From assembly GCA_017304475.1 (NCBI GenBank), contig JAFKKV010000011.1, forward strand, positions 124,001 to 188,000: a stretch of 64,000 bases of DNA. Reading direction: 5' to 3'. Origin of the DNA: Hyphomicrobiales bacterium. GTDB taxonomy: Bacteria; Pseudomonadota; Alphaproteobacteria; Rhizobiales; Phreatobacteraceae. Below are positions 9,416 through 19,281 of the stretch, in pieces. Within the stretch, counting starts at the first letter, position 1, and the number at the start of each line of letters is the position of its first letter. The notes below the pieces were generated by a model. That model was not told where the DNA came from. It was given only the letters and a program-made list of their open reading frames with translations, and ran no database searches. Both the position numbers and the translations under genes were made by a program.

Positions 9416-9871
9416 TCACGGCTGGGGAATGCGGCCCTTCATGATCGCGAAGGCTCCGGTATCGAAAAACTGCGCGAGTTCGATGATCTGGCCGTTGCGG
9501 ACACGCATCTGGTCGAGATTGTCGAACGAACCTTCCCGGCCATTGGAGCGCGTCTTGATCCGGGCGCGCCACCAGACCGCGATCGCATCGCCTTCGGCGA
9601 CGACGTTGACGATGGTGAAATCGAGATATTCGTTGGTCCCGTGGATGAGCCTGAGATAGTTGGCGATGTCGGTCCGGCCGAGCCGCATGCCCGATCCCGG
9701 ATTGAGCACGGGATTGCCGAGCACGAACAGGCGGGCGTCGGTCGCGAAATAGCTGGCAAAGCTCTCGGCGTCGCCGGCCTGGCGGGCGGCATAGAAGGCT
9801 GCGATCGCTTCGCGCAGCGCGGCGCGCTGGGCCGCGGGATCGAAAGGTGGGCCGGCCGCGCCGAACCTCAC
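9416..9871 (-). CDS. SnoaL/NTF2-like fold protein (copy 1)
   Basis: A 151-residue member of the SnoaL-like/NTF2-like superfamily: an N-terminal helix (REAIAAFYAARQAGDAESFA), then FATDARLFVLGNP and a C-terminal sheet ending VRNGQIIELAQFFDTG. The fold forms a cone-shaped pocket used by ketosteroid isomerase-like enzymes, polyketide cyclases and binding proteins; the ligand cannot be predicted. It starts 2 bp after the stop of a clear paralogue on the same strand, so the two form a tandem-duplicated operon. The preceding plus-strand membrane protein gene converges on it. Confidence 0.8.
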   Translation of the reverse strand: MRFGAAGPPFDPAAQRAALREAIAAFYAARQAGDAESFASYFATDARLFVLGNPVLNPGSGMRLGRTDIANYLRLIHGTNEYLDFTIVNVVAEGDAIAVWWRARIKTRSNGREGSFDNLDQMRVRNGQIIELAQFFDTGAFAIMKGRIPQP

Positions 9872-9873
9872 GG

Positions 9874-10308
9874 TCAGATCCTGCCGGACAGGACCGCCAT
9901 CGAGGCGGTGTCCATGAACTGGACCAGCTCGACGATGTCGCCGTCCCTGAAGCGCAGATGTTCGGCCACCTCGAATTCGCCGATGGCGCCAGTGGCGACG
10001 CTGCGCAAGGTGACGTGCCGGCGGACCAGGGCCGCGTTCAGGTCGATGATCATGTCGACCAGCAGGCCGTCAATGCTTTCGTAATTGCGAAACAGGCTTT
10101 CCAGCACCGCCTGGATCGCGGCGCGGCCTGACCGCGGGCCTGCCTCCGGAACCAGCCTGGGCTCGCCGAGAAGATGGAAGACGCCGTCGGGCGCGAAGCC
10201 TGCCGCGAACAGGGCCATGTCGCCGCGGGCGCGGGCCGCGTAAAGCTGGGTGAGCTTTTCCCTTACGAAAGGCAAGCCCGAGACGACGCGAAGGCTCGAT
10301 TGCGGCAT
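9874..10308 (-). CDS. SnoaL/NTF2-like fold protein (copy 2)
   Basis: A 144-residue paralogue of the neighbouring gene. Both share the pattern helix (REKLTQLYAARARGDMALFA), the core FAPDGVFHLLGEP and the end FRDGDIVELVQFMDTAS. ATG 10308 is preferred because GAGG lies six bases upstream; an in-frame ATG (10314) and TTG (10320) also exist. Probably a small-molecule-binding protein or isomerase-like enzyme, and the two copies may form a heterodimer. No other gene of a dedicated pathway is adjacent. Confidence 0.78.
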   Translation of the reverse strand: MPQSSLRVVSGLPFVREKLTQLYAARARGDMALFAAGFAPDGVFHLLGEPRLVPEAGPRSGRAAIQAVLESLFRNYESIDGLLVDMIIDLNAALVRRHVTLRSVATGAIGEFEVAEHLRFRDGDIVELVQFMDTASMAVLSGRI

Positions 10309-10465
10309 GAACATCCTCAAGTCCCAACCGTCGACGGGCTGGTATCTTGATACTGTTCATTAGCTGGATATTGCGGCAGGTCAACTCAAAGATGCACGCA
10401 ATGACCAGGCACTACCAGGCACCGGCGAATATTCCCGGATATTCGGCCGGTCCGGCGGGCGTGCT

Positions 10466-10496
10466 ATCCCGGGGCGACGGCAGGCCGCCCCGGGAT
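10466..10496. terminator. Strong hairpin downstream of ilvC
   Basis: ATCCCGGGGCG and its exact reverse complement (11-bp stem, 9-base loop) lie 18 bp past the ilvC stop. No T-run follows on the minus strand, so this is either a Rho-assisted terminator or a 3'-end stabilising hairpin. Confidence 0.5.
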
Positions 10497-10513
10497 CGCT
10501 GTGATGGTCGGGC

Positions 10514-11617
<1,104 letters not shown>

Positions 11618-11687
11618 TCAGATCATGAATGGCGCGCCGCTTCTTGGCGCAAGATCATTCCCGGCACAAGGCCAGGCCTGCATAGGT

Positions 11688-12431
11688 TCATCCCTTGTCG
11701 CCGCAGGCGCGACGGTAGAGTTTCACCGTTTCGGTCATGCCGTGAATGAGCGCATCGGCGGTCAGGGCATGGCCGATCGAGACCTCGGCGATCGCCGGGA
11801 TCGCCGATATCAGCGGCGGCAGATTGTCGAGCGTCAGGTCATGGCCGGCATTGACGCCGAGCCCGATCGCCGTCGCCGCCTGGGCGGTCAGCCGCAGCTT
11901 GTCGCGCTCGGCCTGGGCCTCGCGCTGGTCGAAAATGCCGCCATAGGGGCCGGTATAGAGCTCGATGCGGTCGGCGCCGACGGCCTTGGCGCCGCGGACC
12001 AGCGCCGGATCGGCGTCGAGGAACAGCGAGACGCGGAAATTGCACGACTTCAGCCGCCCGCAGACGCGGGTCAGGAGCGCGCTGTCCTTGGCGACGTCCC
12101 AGCCATGGTCCGAGGTCGCCTGTGCGGGATCGTCGGGCACCAGCGTGACCTGGTCGGGCCTGGCCCTTTCGCAGAGCAGAAGGAAGTCCTCGCTCGGATA
12201 GCCCTCGATATTGAACTCGGCCTTGGGGAATTCCCGCCGCAGCATGTCCGAGAGATCGAACACGTCGGTGCGCCGGATATGCCGTTCGTCCGGCCTGGGA
12301 TGCACGGTGATGCCATGGGCGCCGGCCTGCATGGCGATGCGCGCCAGGCCGACCACGCTCGGCCAGGGCAAATTGCGCCGGTTGCGCAATTGCGCGATCG
12401 CATTGACGTTGACGGAGAGGTGGGTCGCCAT
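11688..12431 (-). CDS. pdxJ: Pyridoxine 5'-phosphate synthase
   Basis: Closes the pyridine ring in the DXP-dependent vitamin B6 pathway, joining 1-deoxyxylulose 5-phosphate to 3-amino-2-oxopropyl phosphate. ATG 12431 gives 247 residues beginning [34 protein letters not shown] is the characteristic start of the TIM barrel. HPRPDERHI (about 45-53) and ELYTGPYG near the middle carry substrate and phosphate contacts, and [13 protein letters not shown] follows. In many proteobacteria acpS follows pdxJ; here ilvC follows. The position between ilvN and ilvC is unusual, and co-transcription with ilv genes is possible. Confidence 0.95.
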   Translation of the reverse strand: MATHLSVNVNAIAQLRNRRNLPWPSVVGLARIAMQAGAHGITVHPRPDERHIRRTDVFDLSDMLRREFPKAEFNIEGYPSEDFLLLCERARPDQVTLVPDDPAQATSDHGWDVAKDSALLTRVCGRLKSCNFRVSLFLDADPALVRGAKAVGADRIELYTGPYGGIFDQREAQAERDKLRLTAQAATAIGLGVNAGHDLTLDNLPPLISAIPAIAEVSIGHALTADALIHGMTETVKLYRRACGDKG

Positions 12432-12468
12432 GGACGCCTTCTCAAACAGATTTGGCAGGGGGCCGCAT

Positions 12469-13047
12469 TCAACGACCCTGGGCGCCGTCCGGCAAGGCCG
12501 CATCCAGCATGCCGTCCGGTCCGCGGCTCATGGCCGCGATGCCGGTGCGCGACACCTCGACCAGGCCGACGGTTCCCATCAGGCGGATGAAGCGCTCGAC
12601 CTCCTCGGTCGTGCCGGTCAGTTCGAACACGAAGGAGTTGAGCGTCGCATCGAGCGTGTTGGCGCCGAATGCGCCGGCAAGGCGCAGCGCCTCGACCCGG
12701 GTATCGCCCTTGCCGCGCACCTTGACCAGCACCAGCTCGCGCTCCAGCGCCTCGCCCTGAACGGTCAGGTCGACCACTCGATGGACGGGGACGATGCGGT
12801 CGAGCTGGGTCTTGATCTGTTCGATGATCTTCTCCGTGCCTGTCGTGACGATGGTGATGCGCGAGACATGGGCTTCGTGCTCGGTCTCCGAGACGGTCAG
12901 GCTTTCGATATTATAGCCGCGGCCGGAAAACATGCCGGCGATGCGGGCAAGAACGCCGGGCTCGTTGTCGACCAGCACCGCCAGGGTGTGGCGGCGGGTG
13001 GCGTCGACGGCGTCGGAGAGGAAATAGGCGGATTGCGATTGGGCCAT
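12469..13047 (-). CDS. ilvN: Acetolactate synthase small (regulatory) subunit
   Basis: ATG 13047 gives 192 residues. An N-terminal ACT domain ([20 protein letters not shown], about 20-40) and the following GYNIESLTV bind valine for feedback inhibition; the C-terminal domain contains [20 protein letters not shown] and [13 protein letters not shown]. It activates the large subunit encoded just upstream. The length suits the roughly 160-190-residue alphaproteobacterial form. It lies about 150 bp downstream of the ilvB stop, probably in the same transcript. Confidence 0.96.
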   Translation of the reverse strand: MAQSQSAYFLSDAVDATRRHTLAVLVDNEPGVLARIAGMFSGRGYNIESLTVSETEHEAHVSRITIVTTGTEKIIEQIKTQLDRIVPVHRVVDLTVQGEALERELVLVKVRGKGDTRVEALRLAGAFGANTLDATLNSFVFELTGTTEEVERFIRLMGTVGLVEVSRTGIAAMSRGPDGMLDAALPDGAQGR

Positions 13048-13195
13048 GGTGTGCCGTGTCCTAAGGGTATGATGGGGGAGGAGGCGCCTCGGCCATGCCG
13101 CCGTTGCAGCGGCGGCGATGCCCGGTCTTCGTCTTGTCGCAGCGCCCGGCCGAACCGGTCGCGCCGGTCCGGCCTGACATTGCCGGCTTGGTGCC

Positions 13196-14956
13196 TCACA
13201 CCAGTTGCTTGCCCTTGGCGTCGATGACGCTGCCGATGTCCTGGGCGGCATCGCCGAGGATCATCTCGTTATGCGCCTTGCCCGAGGGGATCATCGGGAA
13301 GCAGTTCTCGTCCTTGGCCACCAGGCAATCGAAGATGACTGCGCCGGGATGGTCGATCATCTCCTGGATGGCCGCGTCGAGCTTTTTCGGGTCGGAGCAG
13401 CGGATGCCCTTGGCGTGGTAGGCCTCCGCGAGCTTGACGAAATCCGGCAGCGCTTCCGAATAGCTCTCCGAATAGCGGCCGCCATGCAGCAGTTCCTGCC
13501 ACTGGCGCACCATGCCCATATATTCGTTGTTCAGAATGAAGATCTTGACCGGCAGGCGATACTGCGCGGCGGTCGACATTTCCTGCATGTTCATCAGGAC
13601 CGAGGCTTCGCCGGCGACGCAGACCACCAGGTCTTTCGGATGCGCCAGCTGGACGCCGACGGCGGCCGGCAAGCCATAGCCCATCGTGCCGAGGCCGCCC
13701 GATGTCATCCAGTGGTTCGGCTCGTTGAAATGCAGATATTGCGCGGCCCACATCTGATGCTGGCCGACCTCGGTGGTGAAATAGGGGTTGCGGTGCTTGG
13801 TCAGCGCATAGAGCCGCTCGAGCGCATATTGCGGTTTGATGATCGTGTCGGAATTGGTGTAGGCGAGCGACTTGCGGTCGCGCCAGGTGTCGATCTGGCC
13901 CCACCACTCCTTCAGCGCCGGCTTGTCGACCTGGCCGCCGACCTCTTTCCACAGCCGCACCATGTCCTCGAGCACATGGGCGCAATCGCCGACGATGCCG
14001 AGATCGACCTTGACGTTCTTGTTGATCGAGGAGGGATCGATATCGATATGGATCTTTTTCGAGCCGGGCGAGAAGGCGTCGAGCCGGCCGGTGATCCGGT
14101 CGTCGAAACGCGCGCCGATATTCACCATCAGGTCGCAGCCATGCATGGCGAGATTGGCCTCGTAGGTGCCGTGCATGCCGAGCATGCCGAGCCATTGCTT
14201 GTCATTGGCCGGATAGGCACCGAGGCCCATCAGGGTCGAGGTGATCGGATAGCCGGTGGCGCGCACAAGCTCGCGCAGCAGGGCGGAGGCATGCGGGCCG
14301 GCATTGATCACGCCGCCGCCGGTATAGAAGACCGGCCGCTTGGCCTTGGCGATCATCTCGACCGCCGCGCGGATCTTGCCGAGGTCGCCCTTGATCTGCG
14401 GGCGATAGGTCTTGTGCTGGTTGTCGCGCGGCCGCTCGTATTTGCCGGTCTTGAACTGGATGTCCTTGGGGATGTCGACCACCACGGGACCCGGCCGGCC
14501 GTTCTGGGCGACGAAAAAGGCCTCGTGCAGGATGCGCGGCAATTCCTCGATCGAGCGGACCAGGTAATTGTGCTTGGTGCAATGGCGCGTGATGCCGACC
14601 GTATCGGCCTCCTGGAAGGCGTCCGAGCCGATCAGGTGGGTCGGCACCTGGCCGGTGAAGCAGACGATCGGGATCGAATCCAGCAATGCGTCGGTGAGCC
14701 CGGTGACCGCATTGGTGGCGCCGGGACCCGAGGTCACCAGCACCGCGCCGACCTTGCCGGAGGAGCGGGCATAGCCCTCGGCCGCATGCACCGCGCCCTG
14801 TTCGTGACGAACCAGGACATGCTTGACGTCGTTCTGCTGGAAGATCGCATCATAGATCGGCAGGACGGCGCCGCCGGGATAGCCGAAGAGCGTGTTGACG
14901 CCCTGATCGATCAGGGCTTGCACGACCATTTCGGCGCCGGTCATCTCGCGGGACAT
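13196..14956 (-). CDS. ilvB: Acetolactate synthase large (catalytic) subunit
   Basis: A thiamine-diphosphate enzyme that condenses two pyruvates, or pyruvate with 2-oxobutyrate, in the first step of branched-chain amino acid synthesis. ATG 14956 gives [20 protein letters not shown] and 586 residues, a normal length. The catalytic glutamate is in [16 protein letters not shown] (about 50-65). FAD-domain and ThDP-binding parts follow ([30 protein letters not shown], then [12 protein letters not shown]). GEAS replaces the more usual GDGS/GDAS at the ThDP motif, which deserves checking. Expression is likely controlled by the attenuator just upstream. Confidence 0.97.
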   Translation of the reverse strand: MSREMTGAEMVVQALIDQGVNTLFGYPGGAVLPIYDAIFQQNDVKHVLVRHEQGAVHAAEGYARSSGKVGAVLVTSGPGATNAVTGLTDALLDSIPIVCFTGQVPTHLIGSDAFQEADTVGITRHCTKHNYLVRSIEELPRILHEAFFVAQNGRPGPVVVDIPKDIQFKTGKYERPRDNQHKTYRPQIKGDLGKIRAAVEMIAKAKRPVFYTGGGVINAGPHASALLRELVRATGYPITSTLMGLGAYPANDKQWLGMLGMHGTYEANLAMHGCDLMVNIGARFDDRITGRLDAFSPGSKKIHIDIDPSSINKNVKVDLGIVGDCAHVLEDMVRLWKEVGGQVDKPALKEWWGQIDTWRDRKSLAYTNSDTIIKPQYALERLYALTKHRNPYFTTEVGQHQMWAAQYLHFNEPNHWMTSGGLGTMGYGLPAAVGVQLAHPKDLVVCVAGEASVLMNMQEMSTAAQYRLPVKIFILNNEYMGMVRQWQELLHGGRYSESYSEALPDFVKLAEAYHAKGIRCSDPKKLDAAIQEMIDHPGAVIFDCLVAKDENCFPMIPSGKAHNEMILGDAAQDIGSVIDAKGKQLV

Positions 14957-15006
14957 GGGGTTATCCTCTAGGGCTTTCGTTGGTCTGGTTGTCGTGTTGA
15001 AGGCAA

Positions 15007-15030
15007 TAAAAAAGGCCCCGTGAGGGACCT
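15007..15030 (-). terminator. Attenuator terminator in the ilvB leader
   Basis: Read on the minus strand, AGGTCCC pairs with GGGGCCT (7-bp stem with one G-U pair, 4-base loop TCAC) and is followed at once by six T. The structure lies between the leader peptide stop (15067) and the ilvB start (14956), the place of an attenuator rather than of a gene end. Confidence 0.85.
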
Positions 15031-15066
15031 TGGGTTGAGCGCCACCGTTCGGCTGCCGTGTGAGTG

Positions 15067-15117
15067 TCACACGTCCGTCGATGGCGCCCCGGATACAATA
15101 AGGATAGCTCGCGACAC
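15067..15117 (-). CDS. ilvB leader peptide (16 aa, Ile-Leu-Ile-Val)
   Basis: A short frame read [19 protein letters not shown] 15117 is preceded by CAGGAGA at 15129-15123 (five-base spacing), and TGA lies at 15069-15067. Codons 5-8 are consecutive Ile, Leu, Ile and Val, the end products of the pathway. The stop is followed by nested hairpins (CGTGTGA with TCACACG; GCGCCATCG with CGGTGGCGC) and then the U-tract terminator. This is the standard arrangement for attenuation by ribosome stalling: shortage of charged Ile/Leu/Val tRNA would stall the ribosome and shift folding away from the terminator. The exact antiterminator pairing could not be settled by eye. Confidence 0.85.
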   Translation of the reverse strand: MSRAILIVSGAPSTDV

Positions 15118-15145
15118 GCGCGTCTCCTGCAGAAAACAGGCGCGG

Positions 15146-15174
15146 ACCGTAGACGAGGGCAGGGAGGGCGTCAA
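15146..15174 (-). promoter_or_regulatory. Putative sigma-70 promoter of the ilvB leader transcript
   Basis: On the minus strand TTGACG (15174-15169), a 17-base spacer, then TACGGT (15151-15146). Transcription would begin about 8-10 bases on, some 20 bases before the leader peptide GTG, so the promoter, leader peptide and attenuator are in correct order. Confidence 0.6.
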
Positions 15175-15410
15175 GCGCGTTGCGTCGGGCAAGACAGGGC
15201 GGTCATCCGATGTGCCGTCCGCGGAGCGCCTTTGGGCCATTGCCGGTTTGGATGCCGGTCTTGTTCTTCATGGCGCGGGCCTCTTTTCGCCCGCGCCGAC
15301 CGGATGCATCGAGGCCAATAAAATGGCTTCAGGGTCCGGAATGGCCAGGACGAGGTAAATGCGGCCGGCTGATCCTGACGAGTGCCGCTCCTTGCGCCAT
15401 GGGGCTGAAT

Positions 15411-15560
15411 TCGTGGATGGCCGGGACAAGCCCGGCCAAGACGAGAATTGTCCTTGGAGCGATGGGAGCTGGATCAACCGGGCCGAGAAGCCGCGCCGTG
15501 GGAAGGCAAGCCGTAACGCCAACACATCGTCTTGCCCGGGCTTGGCCCGGGCATCCACGA
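15411..15560. repeat. Intergenic element with inverted CCCGG-rich ends
   Basis: TCGTGGATGGCCGGGACAAG (from 15411), continuing CCCGGCCAAGACGA, is matched in inverse by the sequence at 15525-15560, which reads CGTGGATGCCCGGGCCAAGC then CCGGGCAAGACGATG on the other strand. The two arms of about 35 bp enclose about 80 bp with no credible gene. Each arm is itself a hairpin (CCGGG...CCCGG). This matches the style of dispersed palindromic repeats in Hyphomicrobiales genomes. The rest of 15175-15607 shows nothing coding. Confidence 0.65.
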
Positions 15561-15607
15561 CTTGTTTGCTTGCGAAAACAGCCGGTCAAATTCGCTGCGC
15601 CGCGGTG

Positions 15608-15826
15608 CTAGCGCCTGTCGCCGTCAGACGACGGCACGCCATCCCCGTCCTCGTCCTCATCCTCGCTTGCCGGAATGACGTAGCTGCCGCTCAGCCAGCG
15701 GTGCAGATCGACCTCGGCGCAGCGCTTCGAGCAGAACGGCTTGAACCGGACGAGCGCCGGCTTGCCGCAGATCGGGCAGGCGCGCGGCGGGTCGACGGGC
15801 TGGTCGTTGTCGTTCACCGGGTTCAC
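15608..15826 (-). CDS. yacG: DNA gyrase inhibitor YacG, zinc-binding
   Basis: A 72-residue protein with the YacG four-cysteine zinc motif: CPICGKPA then FCSKRCAEVDLHRWL (C-X2-C...C-X3-C). YacG binds the GyrB C-terminus and blocks DNA binding by gyrase. GTG 15826 is chosen; it lies 12 bp after the maf stop with AAGGACG upstream, and no ATG fits between. The C-terminal 20 residues are a run of Asp/Glu/Gly (EDEDEDGDG), an acidic tail. maf-yacG adjacency is common in this class of bacteria. Confidence 0.92.
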   Translation of the reverse strand: MNPVNDNDQPVDPPRACPICGKPALVRFKPFCSKRCAEVDLHRWLSGSYVIPASEDEDEDGDGVPSSDGDRR

Positions 15827-15837
15827 GCTTGCGTCCT

Positions 15838-16476
15838 TCAAGCCTGGTTGATCCAGCCGAACGTGACGGGATAGCCGGTGCCGGCGATCAGGCCGACGGC
15901 TTCCGTCAGCGGCAGGCCGACGACATTGGTATAGGAGCCGATGAGCGATACCACGAAGGCGCCGGCAATGCCCTGGATGGCATAGCCGCCGGCCTTGCCG
16001 CGCCATTCGCCGGAGGCGAGATAAGCGTCGATCTCGTCCCGGCCGAGCCGCTTGAAGCGCACGCGCGTCTCGACCAGCCGCGTGCGGACGCGCGCGTGCT
16101 GGTCGACCAGGCAGAGGCCGGTATAGACGCGGTGCGACCGGCCCGACAGCAGGCGGATGCAGCCGGCGGCCTCGTCGACGGTTTCGGCCTTGGGCAGGAT
16201 GCGCCGGCCGACACAGACCACCGTATCGGCGGACAAGAGCACGGCGCCTTTCCAGGCGTCGTCGTCCCGGATGCGCCTGACCGCCTCCGAGGCCTTCTCG
16301 CGCGCCAGCCTGAGCGCCAGCTTGCGCGGGCTTTCGCGCGGGATCGGCGTCTCGTCGATTTCGGCGGGGATCAGTGTGTCCGGTTCGATGCCGGCCTGCT
16401 GCAGCAAGGCGAGCCTGCGCGGCGAGCCGGAGGCCAGGATCAGTTTCGGCCGGCCGGGGATGGAGGTCGCAGCCAT
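15838..16476 (-). CDS. maf: Maf-like nucleoside triphosphate pyrophosphatase
   Basis: Maf/Ham1-fold house-cleaning enzyme that hydrolyses non-canonical or excess nucleotides to the monophosphate. The signature [19 protein letters not shown] (about 11-29) is complete, followed by IDETP and [17 protein letters not shown] with the catalytic Asp. ATG 16476 is preferred over ATG 16494 because AAAAGG stands before it with good spacing; the product is 212 residues. It is followed by yacG in the same direction. Confidence 0.94.
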   Translation of the reverse strand: MAATSIPGRPKLILASGSPRRLALLQQAGIEPDTLIPAEIDETPIPRESPRKLALRLAREKASEAVRRIRDDDAWKGAVLLSADTVVCVGRRILPKAETVDEAAGCIRLLSGRSHRVYTGLCLVDQHARVRTRLVETRVRFKRLGRDEIDAYLASGEWRGKAGGYAIQGIAGAFVVSLIGSYTNVVGLPLTEAVGLIAGTGYPVTFGWINQA

Positions 16477-16674
16477 GGGCACCTTTTCTGGCATCGGCCG
16501 TTCGGATGAGGCCCGACGCGTTGTCGCGCTCCGGCGACGGCGGCGCGATCTTTACCTAAGCCCCGGGGATTTGTGAACATGGAGATGGCCGCCGCCGCCC
16601 CATCCCCCGCCTTTCGTCCGGTTGGATTTTGCGGCGCAGCACGGCATAACCGAGGGAGCTGTGGGGAACCCGTC

Positions 16675-17724
16675 ATGCCGAAGACCAATCCGGGCCGCTT
16701 CTTCGAAGATTTTCGCCTTGGCGACAAGCTGCGCCACGCCACGCCACGCACGGTGACGTCGGGCGACGCCGCTCTTTACACCGCGCTTTATGGCTCGCGC
16801 TTCGCCGTTCAGTCGTCGGACACCTTTGCCCGCGCGATCGGCTATCCCAGGAGCCCGCTGGACGATCTCCTGGTTTTCCACGTGGTGTTCGGCAAGACAG
16901 TGCCGGATGTCTCGCTGAACGCGGTGGCCAATCTCGGTTATGCCGGCTGCCGGTTCCTCAGTCCGGTCTATCCCGGCGACACGCTGTCGACCGTGTCCGA
17001 GGTCATCGGCCTGAAGGAGAATTCCAACCGCAAGACCGGCGTCGTCTATGTCCGCTCCATCGGCGTCAACCAGCATGGCGTCGAGGTGCTCGACTATGTC
17101 CGCTGGGTCATGGTGCGCAAGCGTGCCGAGGACGCCCCGGCGCCGCCCGAGCTGATCCCGGCCTTGCCCAAGGCGCTGGACCCGGATGCCATTGGCGATG
17201 CCTGCCCGATCATCGATCCTGCCGCCTATGACACCGGCCTCGCCGGCCAGCGCCATCGCTTCCGCGACTATGCGATCGGCGAAAAGATCGACCATGTCGA
17301 CGGCATGACGGTCGAGGAAGCCGAGCACATGATGGCGACCCGCCTCTACCAGAACACCGCCAAGGTCCATTTCAACCAGTTCACCGAGGGCCAGGGCCGG
17401 TTCGGCCGGCGGCTGATCTATGGCGGCCACGTCATTTCGATCGCCCGGGCCCTGTCGTTCAACGGCCTGGCCAATGCCTTCCACATCGCCGCGATCAATG
17501 GCGGCCGGCATGTCGCGCCGCTCTTCGCCGGCAATACCGTCTTCGCCTGGTCGGAGATCCTGGACGTGCAGGAACTGCCCGGCCGCGACGATGTCGGTGC
17601 GCTGCGCATCCGCACCATCGCCACCCGGGACCAGCCCTGCGCCGCCTTCCCCTTGAGGGCCGGCGAGGATTATGATCCCGCGGTGATCCTCGATCTCGAC
17701 TATTGGGCGCTGATCCCGGTCTGA
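16675..17724 (+). CDS. MaoC-family hydratase, mesaconyl-CoA hydratase-like
   Basis: A 349-residue double hot-dog protein. The first half contains FEDFRLGDKLRHATPRTVTS and the second RHRFRDYAIGEKIDHVDGMT, each the start of a MaoC-like domain. The C-terminal half has the hydratase-type sequence NQFTEGQGRFGRRLIYGGHV. Length and domain pairing fit mesaconyl-C1-CoA hydratase (beta-methylmalyl-CoA dehydratase) of the ethylmalonyl-CoA pathway, which many Hyphomicrobiales use to assimilate acetyl-CoA. ATG 16675 follows GGGGAA; an open frame extends back to GTG 16573 without good signals. No other ethylmalonyl-CoA gene is in view, so the exact substrate is inferred. Confidence 0.82.
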   Translation: MPKTNPGRFFEDFRLGDKLRHATPRTVTSGDAALYTALYGSRFAVQSSDTFARAIGYPRSPLDDLLVFHVVFGKTVPDVSLNAVANLGYAGCRFLSPVYPGDTLSTVSEVIGLKENSNRKTGVVYVRSIGVNQHGVEVLDYVRWVMVRKRAEDAPAPPELIPALPKALDPDAIGDACPIIDPAAYDTGLAGQRHRFRDYAIGEKIDHVDGMTVEEAEHMMATRLYQNTAKVHFNQFTEGQGRFGRRLIYGGHVISIARALSFNGLANAFHIAAINGGRHVAPLFAGNTVFAWSEILDVQELPGRDDVGALRIRTIATRDQPCAAFPLRAGEDYDPAVILDLDYWALIPV

Positions 17725-17850
17725 CCGGACATGCTGGCCGATCCTGTCCGGGCCACCTTGCGGGGCGCGCGGTTGACCTCGCCTCCCGTTCGGTCATGTT
17801 ACGCGTGGCCTTCGCTGATCGGCACGGATAGATTCTTCAACATGGCCTTT

Positions 17851-17876
17851 GAACCTTTTCATTCCTCGCCGCGACT
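17851..17876 (+). promoter_or_regulatory. Candidate ECF-type promoter before the sigma factor gene
   Basis: GAACC at 17851-17855 and CGACT at 17872-17876 are separated by 16 bases, the general form of ECF sigma promoters (AAC-containing -35, CG-containing -10), 30 bp before the sigma gene. It fits autoregulation but rests on one site. Confidence 0.4.
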
Positions 17877-17905
17877 GATCATGCGAGCCCACCGGCTCGG
17901 GACCG

Positions 17906-18469
17906 ATGATGCAGTCTGACAGCGACCAGGACCTCATAAGCCGGGTTGCCAAGGGCGATCGTCTCGCCTTCAGGGCCCTCTATGCCCGCCACCACGTTCG
18001 TGTGTTCCGGTTCATCCTCCGGTTCATCAAGGACGAGGGGCATGCCGAGGACCTCATTGGCGAAGTGTTTCTCGACGTGTGGCGACAGGCTGACAGGTTC
18101 GAGGGGCGTTCCAGCGTCTCGACCTGGATCCTCGGAATGGCACGCTTCAAGGCTTTGTCGAGTTTGCGACGGCCGAAAGAGGCAGCCCTCGACGAGGATC
18201 AGGCCGGCGCCATCGCCGACGACGCGGATACGCCCGAAACGGTGGCTCAGAAAGTGGACAAGGCGCAGGCGATCCGTCGCTGCATCGAAGCCCTTTCCAA
18301 CGAGCACCGGGAGATCGTCGATCTCGTCTACTACCAGGAGAAATCCATCTCCGAAGTGGCCGAGATCGTCGGGATACCGGAAAACACCGTCAAGACGCGC
18401 ATGTTCTATGCGCGTAAAAGACTCCAGGAGCTGATGCAAAGCGCCGGAGTCGATCGAGGTTGGCCATGA
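17906..18469 (+). CDS. ECF-family RNA polymerase sigma factor
   Basis: A 187-residue sigma-70 family protein with only regions 2 and 4. Region 2 spans about 13-80 (LAFRALYARHHVRVFRFILR, DLIGEVFLDVWRQADRF, STWILGMARFKAL). Region 4 spans about 125-178 (IEALSNEHREIVDLVYYQ, then SISEVAEIVGIPENTVKTRM, a helix-turn-helix). It overlaps the next gene by four bases (ATGA), and that gene has the form of its anti-sigma factor. A secreted subtilase follows and is the obvious candidate target. Start ATG 17906; ATG 17909 is equally possible. Confidence 0.93.
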   Translation: MMQSDSDQDLISRVAKGDRLAFRALYARHHVRVFRFILRFIKDEGHAEDLIGEVFLDVWRQADRFEGRSSVSTWILGMARFKALSSLRRPKEAALDEDQAGAIADDADTPETVAQKVDKAQAIRRCIEALSNEHREIVDLVYYQEKSISEVAEIVGIPENTVKTRMFYARKRLQELMQSAGVDRGWP

Positions 18470-19164
18470 CGACGCGCGATCCTTCCGTGAATGCATCCGA
18501 ACGGCGAGCCCTTTCCGAGCTGCTGCCCTGGTACGTCTCGGGCAAGCTCGAGGCCGCCGACAAGGCGCGCGTCGAGGCCGCACTCGCGACCGACCCGTCG
18601 CTGCGTGACGAGCTGGAGATCGTCCGGGAAGACCAGGACGCGACGCTCGCGCTGGTCGACCGGATGCCGATGCCGTCGCCCCGGGTGCTCGATGAACTGA
18701 TGAAGCGCGTCGAGGCGGAGCCCGCCAAGGCGGCCCATGTCGCCGCCCGCGCCAAAGCCGGCCTTGTCGACTGGCTCGGCGCGAAGCTCGCCCTGCTGTC
18801 GCCCCGCACGCTCGCCTATGCCGCGGGCGCCGCCGCCATTGCCCTGGTGGTCCAGGCCGGCGTGATCGGCTCGGGCCTCATCGACGGCGGCGCGATCTTC
18901 CAGACCGCATCCTATTCCACCGGCGCGCAGGTTCGCACCGACGGCACCTTCGTGCTGATCGGCTTCACCGCCCAGGCGAGCGCCGCCGACATGACCGAGC
19001 TTCTCGAGCAGGTTCGTGCTAGCATTGTCGACGGTCCGCGTCCGGGCGGTTTCTACCGTGTCCGGGTCGGTGCGCGCGGCATGCCGCAAGCTGAGGTCGA
19101 CAAGGTTCTGTCGACCCTCAAGGCGCGGACCAACGTGGTGCGCTTCGCCGGTCCGTCCACCTGA
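18466..19164 (+). CDS. Putative membrane anti-sigma factor
   Basis: A 232-residue protein translationally coupled to the ECF sigma gene. The N-terminal cytosolic part (ALSELLPWYVSGKLEAADKA) resembles zinc-less anti-sigma domains, which bind their sigma factor. A transmembrane helix lies at about 118-140 (LAYAAGAAAIALVVQAGVIG), and a periplasmic domain of about 90 residues follows, with the GGFYRVRVGARGM motif common to anti-sigma factors of this type. ATG 18466 is preferred over TTG 18460. The role, holding the sigma factor at the membrane until a signal arrives, is inferred from position and topology. Confidence 0.85.
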   Translation: MTTRDPSVNASERRALSELLPWYVSGKLEAADKARVEAALATDPSLRDELEIVREDQDATLALVDRMPMPSPRVLDELMKRVEAEPAKAAHVAARAKAGLVDWLGAKLALLSPRTLAYAAGAAAIALVVQAGVIGSGLIDGGAIFQTASYSTGAQVRTDGTFVLIGFTAQASAADMTELLEQVRASIVDGPRPGGFYRVRVGARGMPQAEVDKVLSTLKARTNVVRFAGPST

Positions 19165-19281
19165 TCGTCGTGTGACAATCGGTCGCTCGCCGCTGCATCG
19201 CATCGGAAACATCTGCGCATTCAAACAGAAACATTCGCGGCCTACTGCCTCGGTCCGAATGTGGGTTGAGAGGACGCAGCC

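Noticed and set aside
13205..14971. 588-codon open frame antisense to ilvB
   Set aside because: Shadow of ilvB; no coding character of its own.
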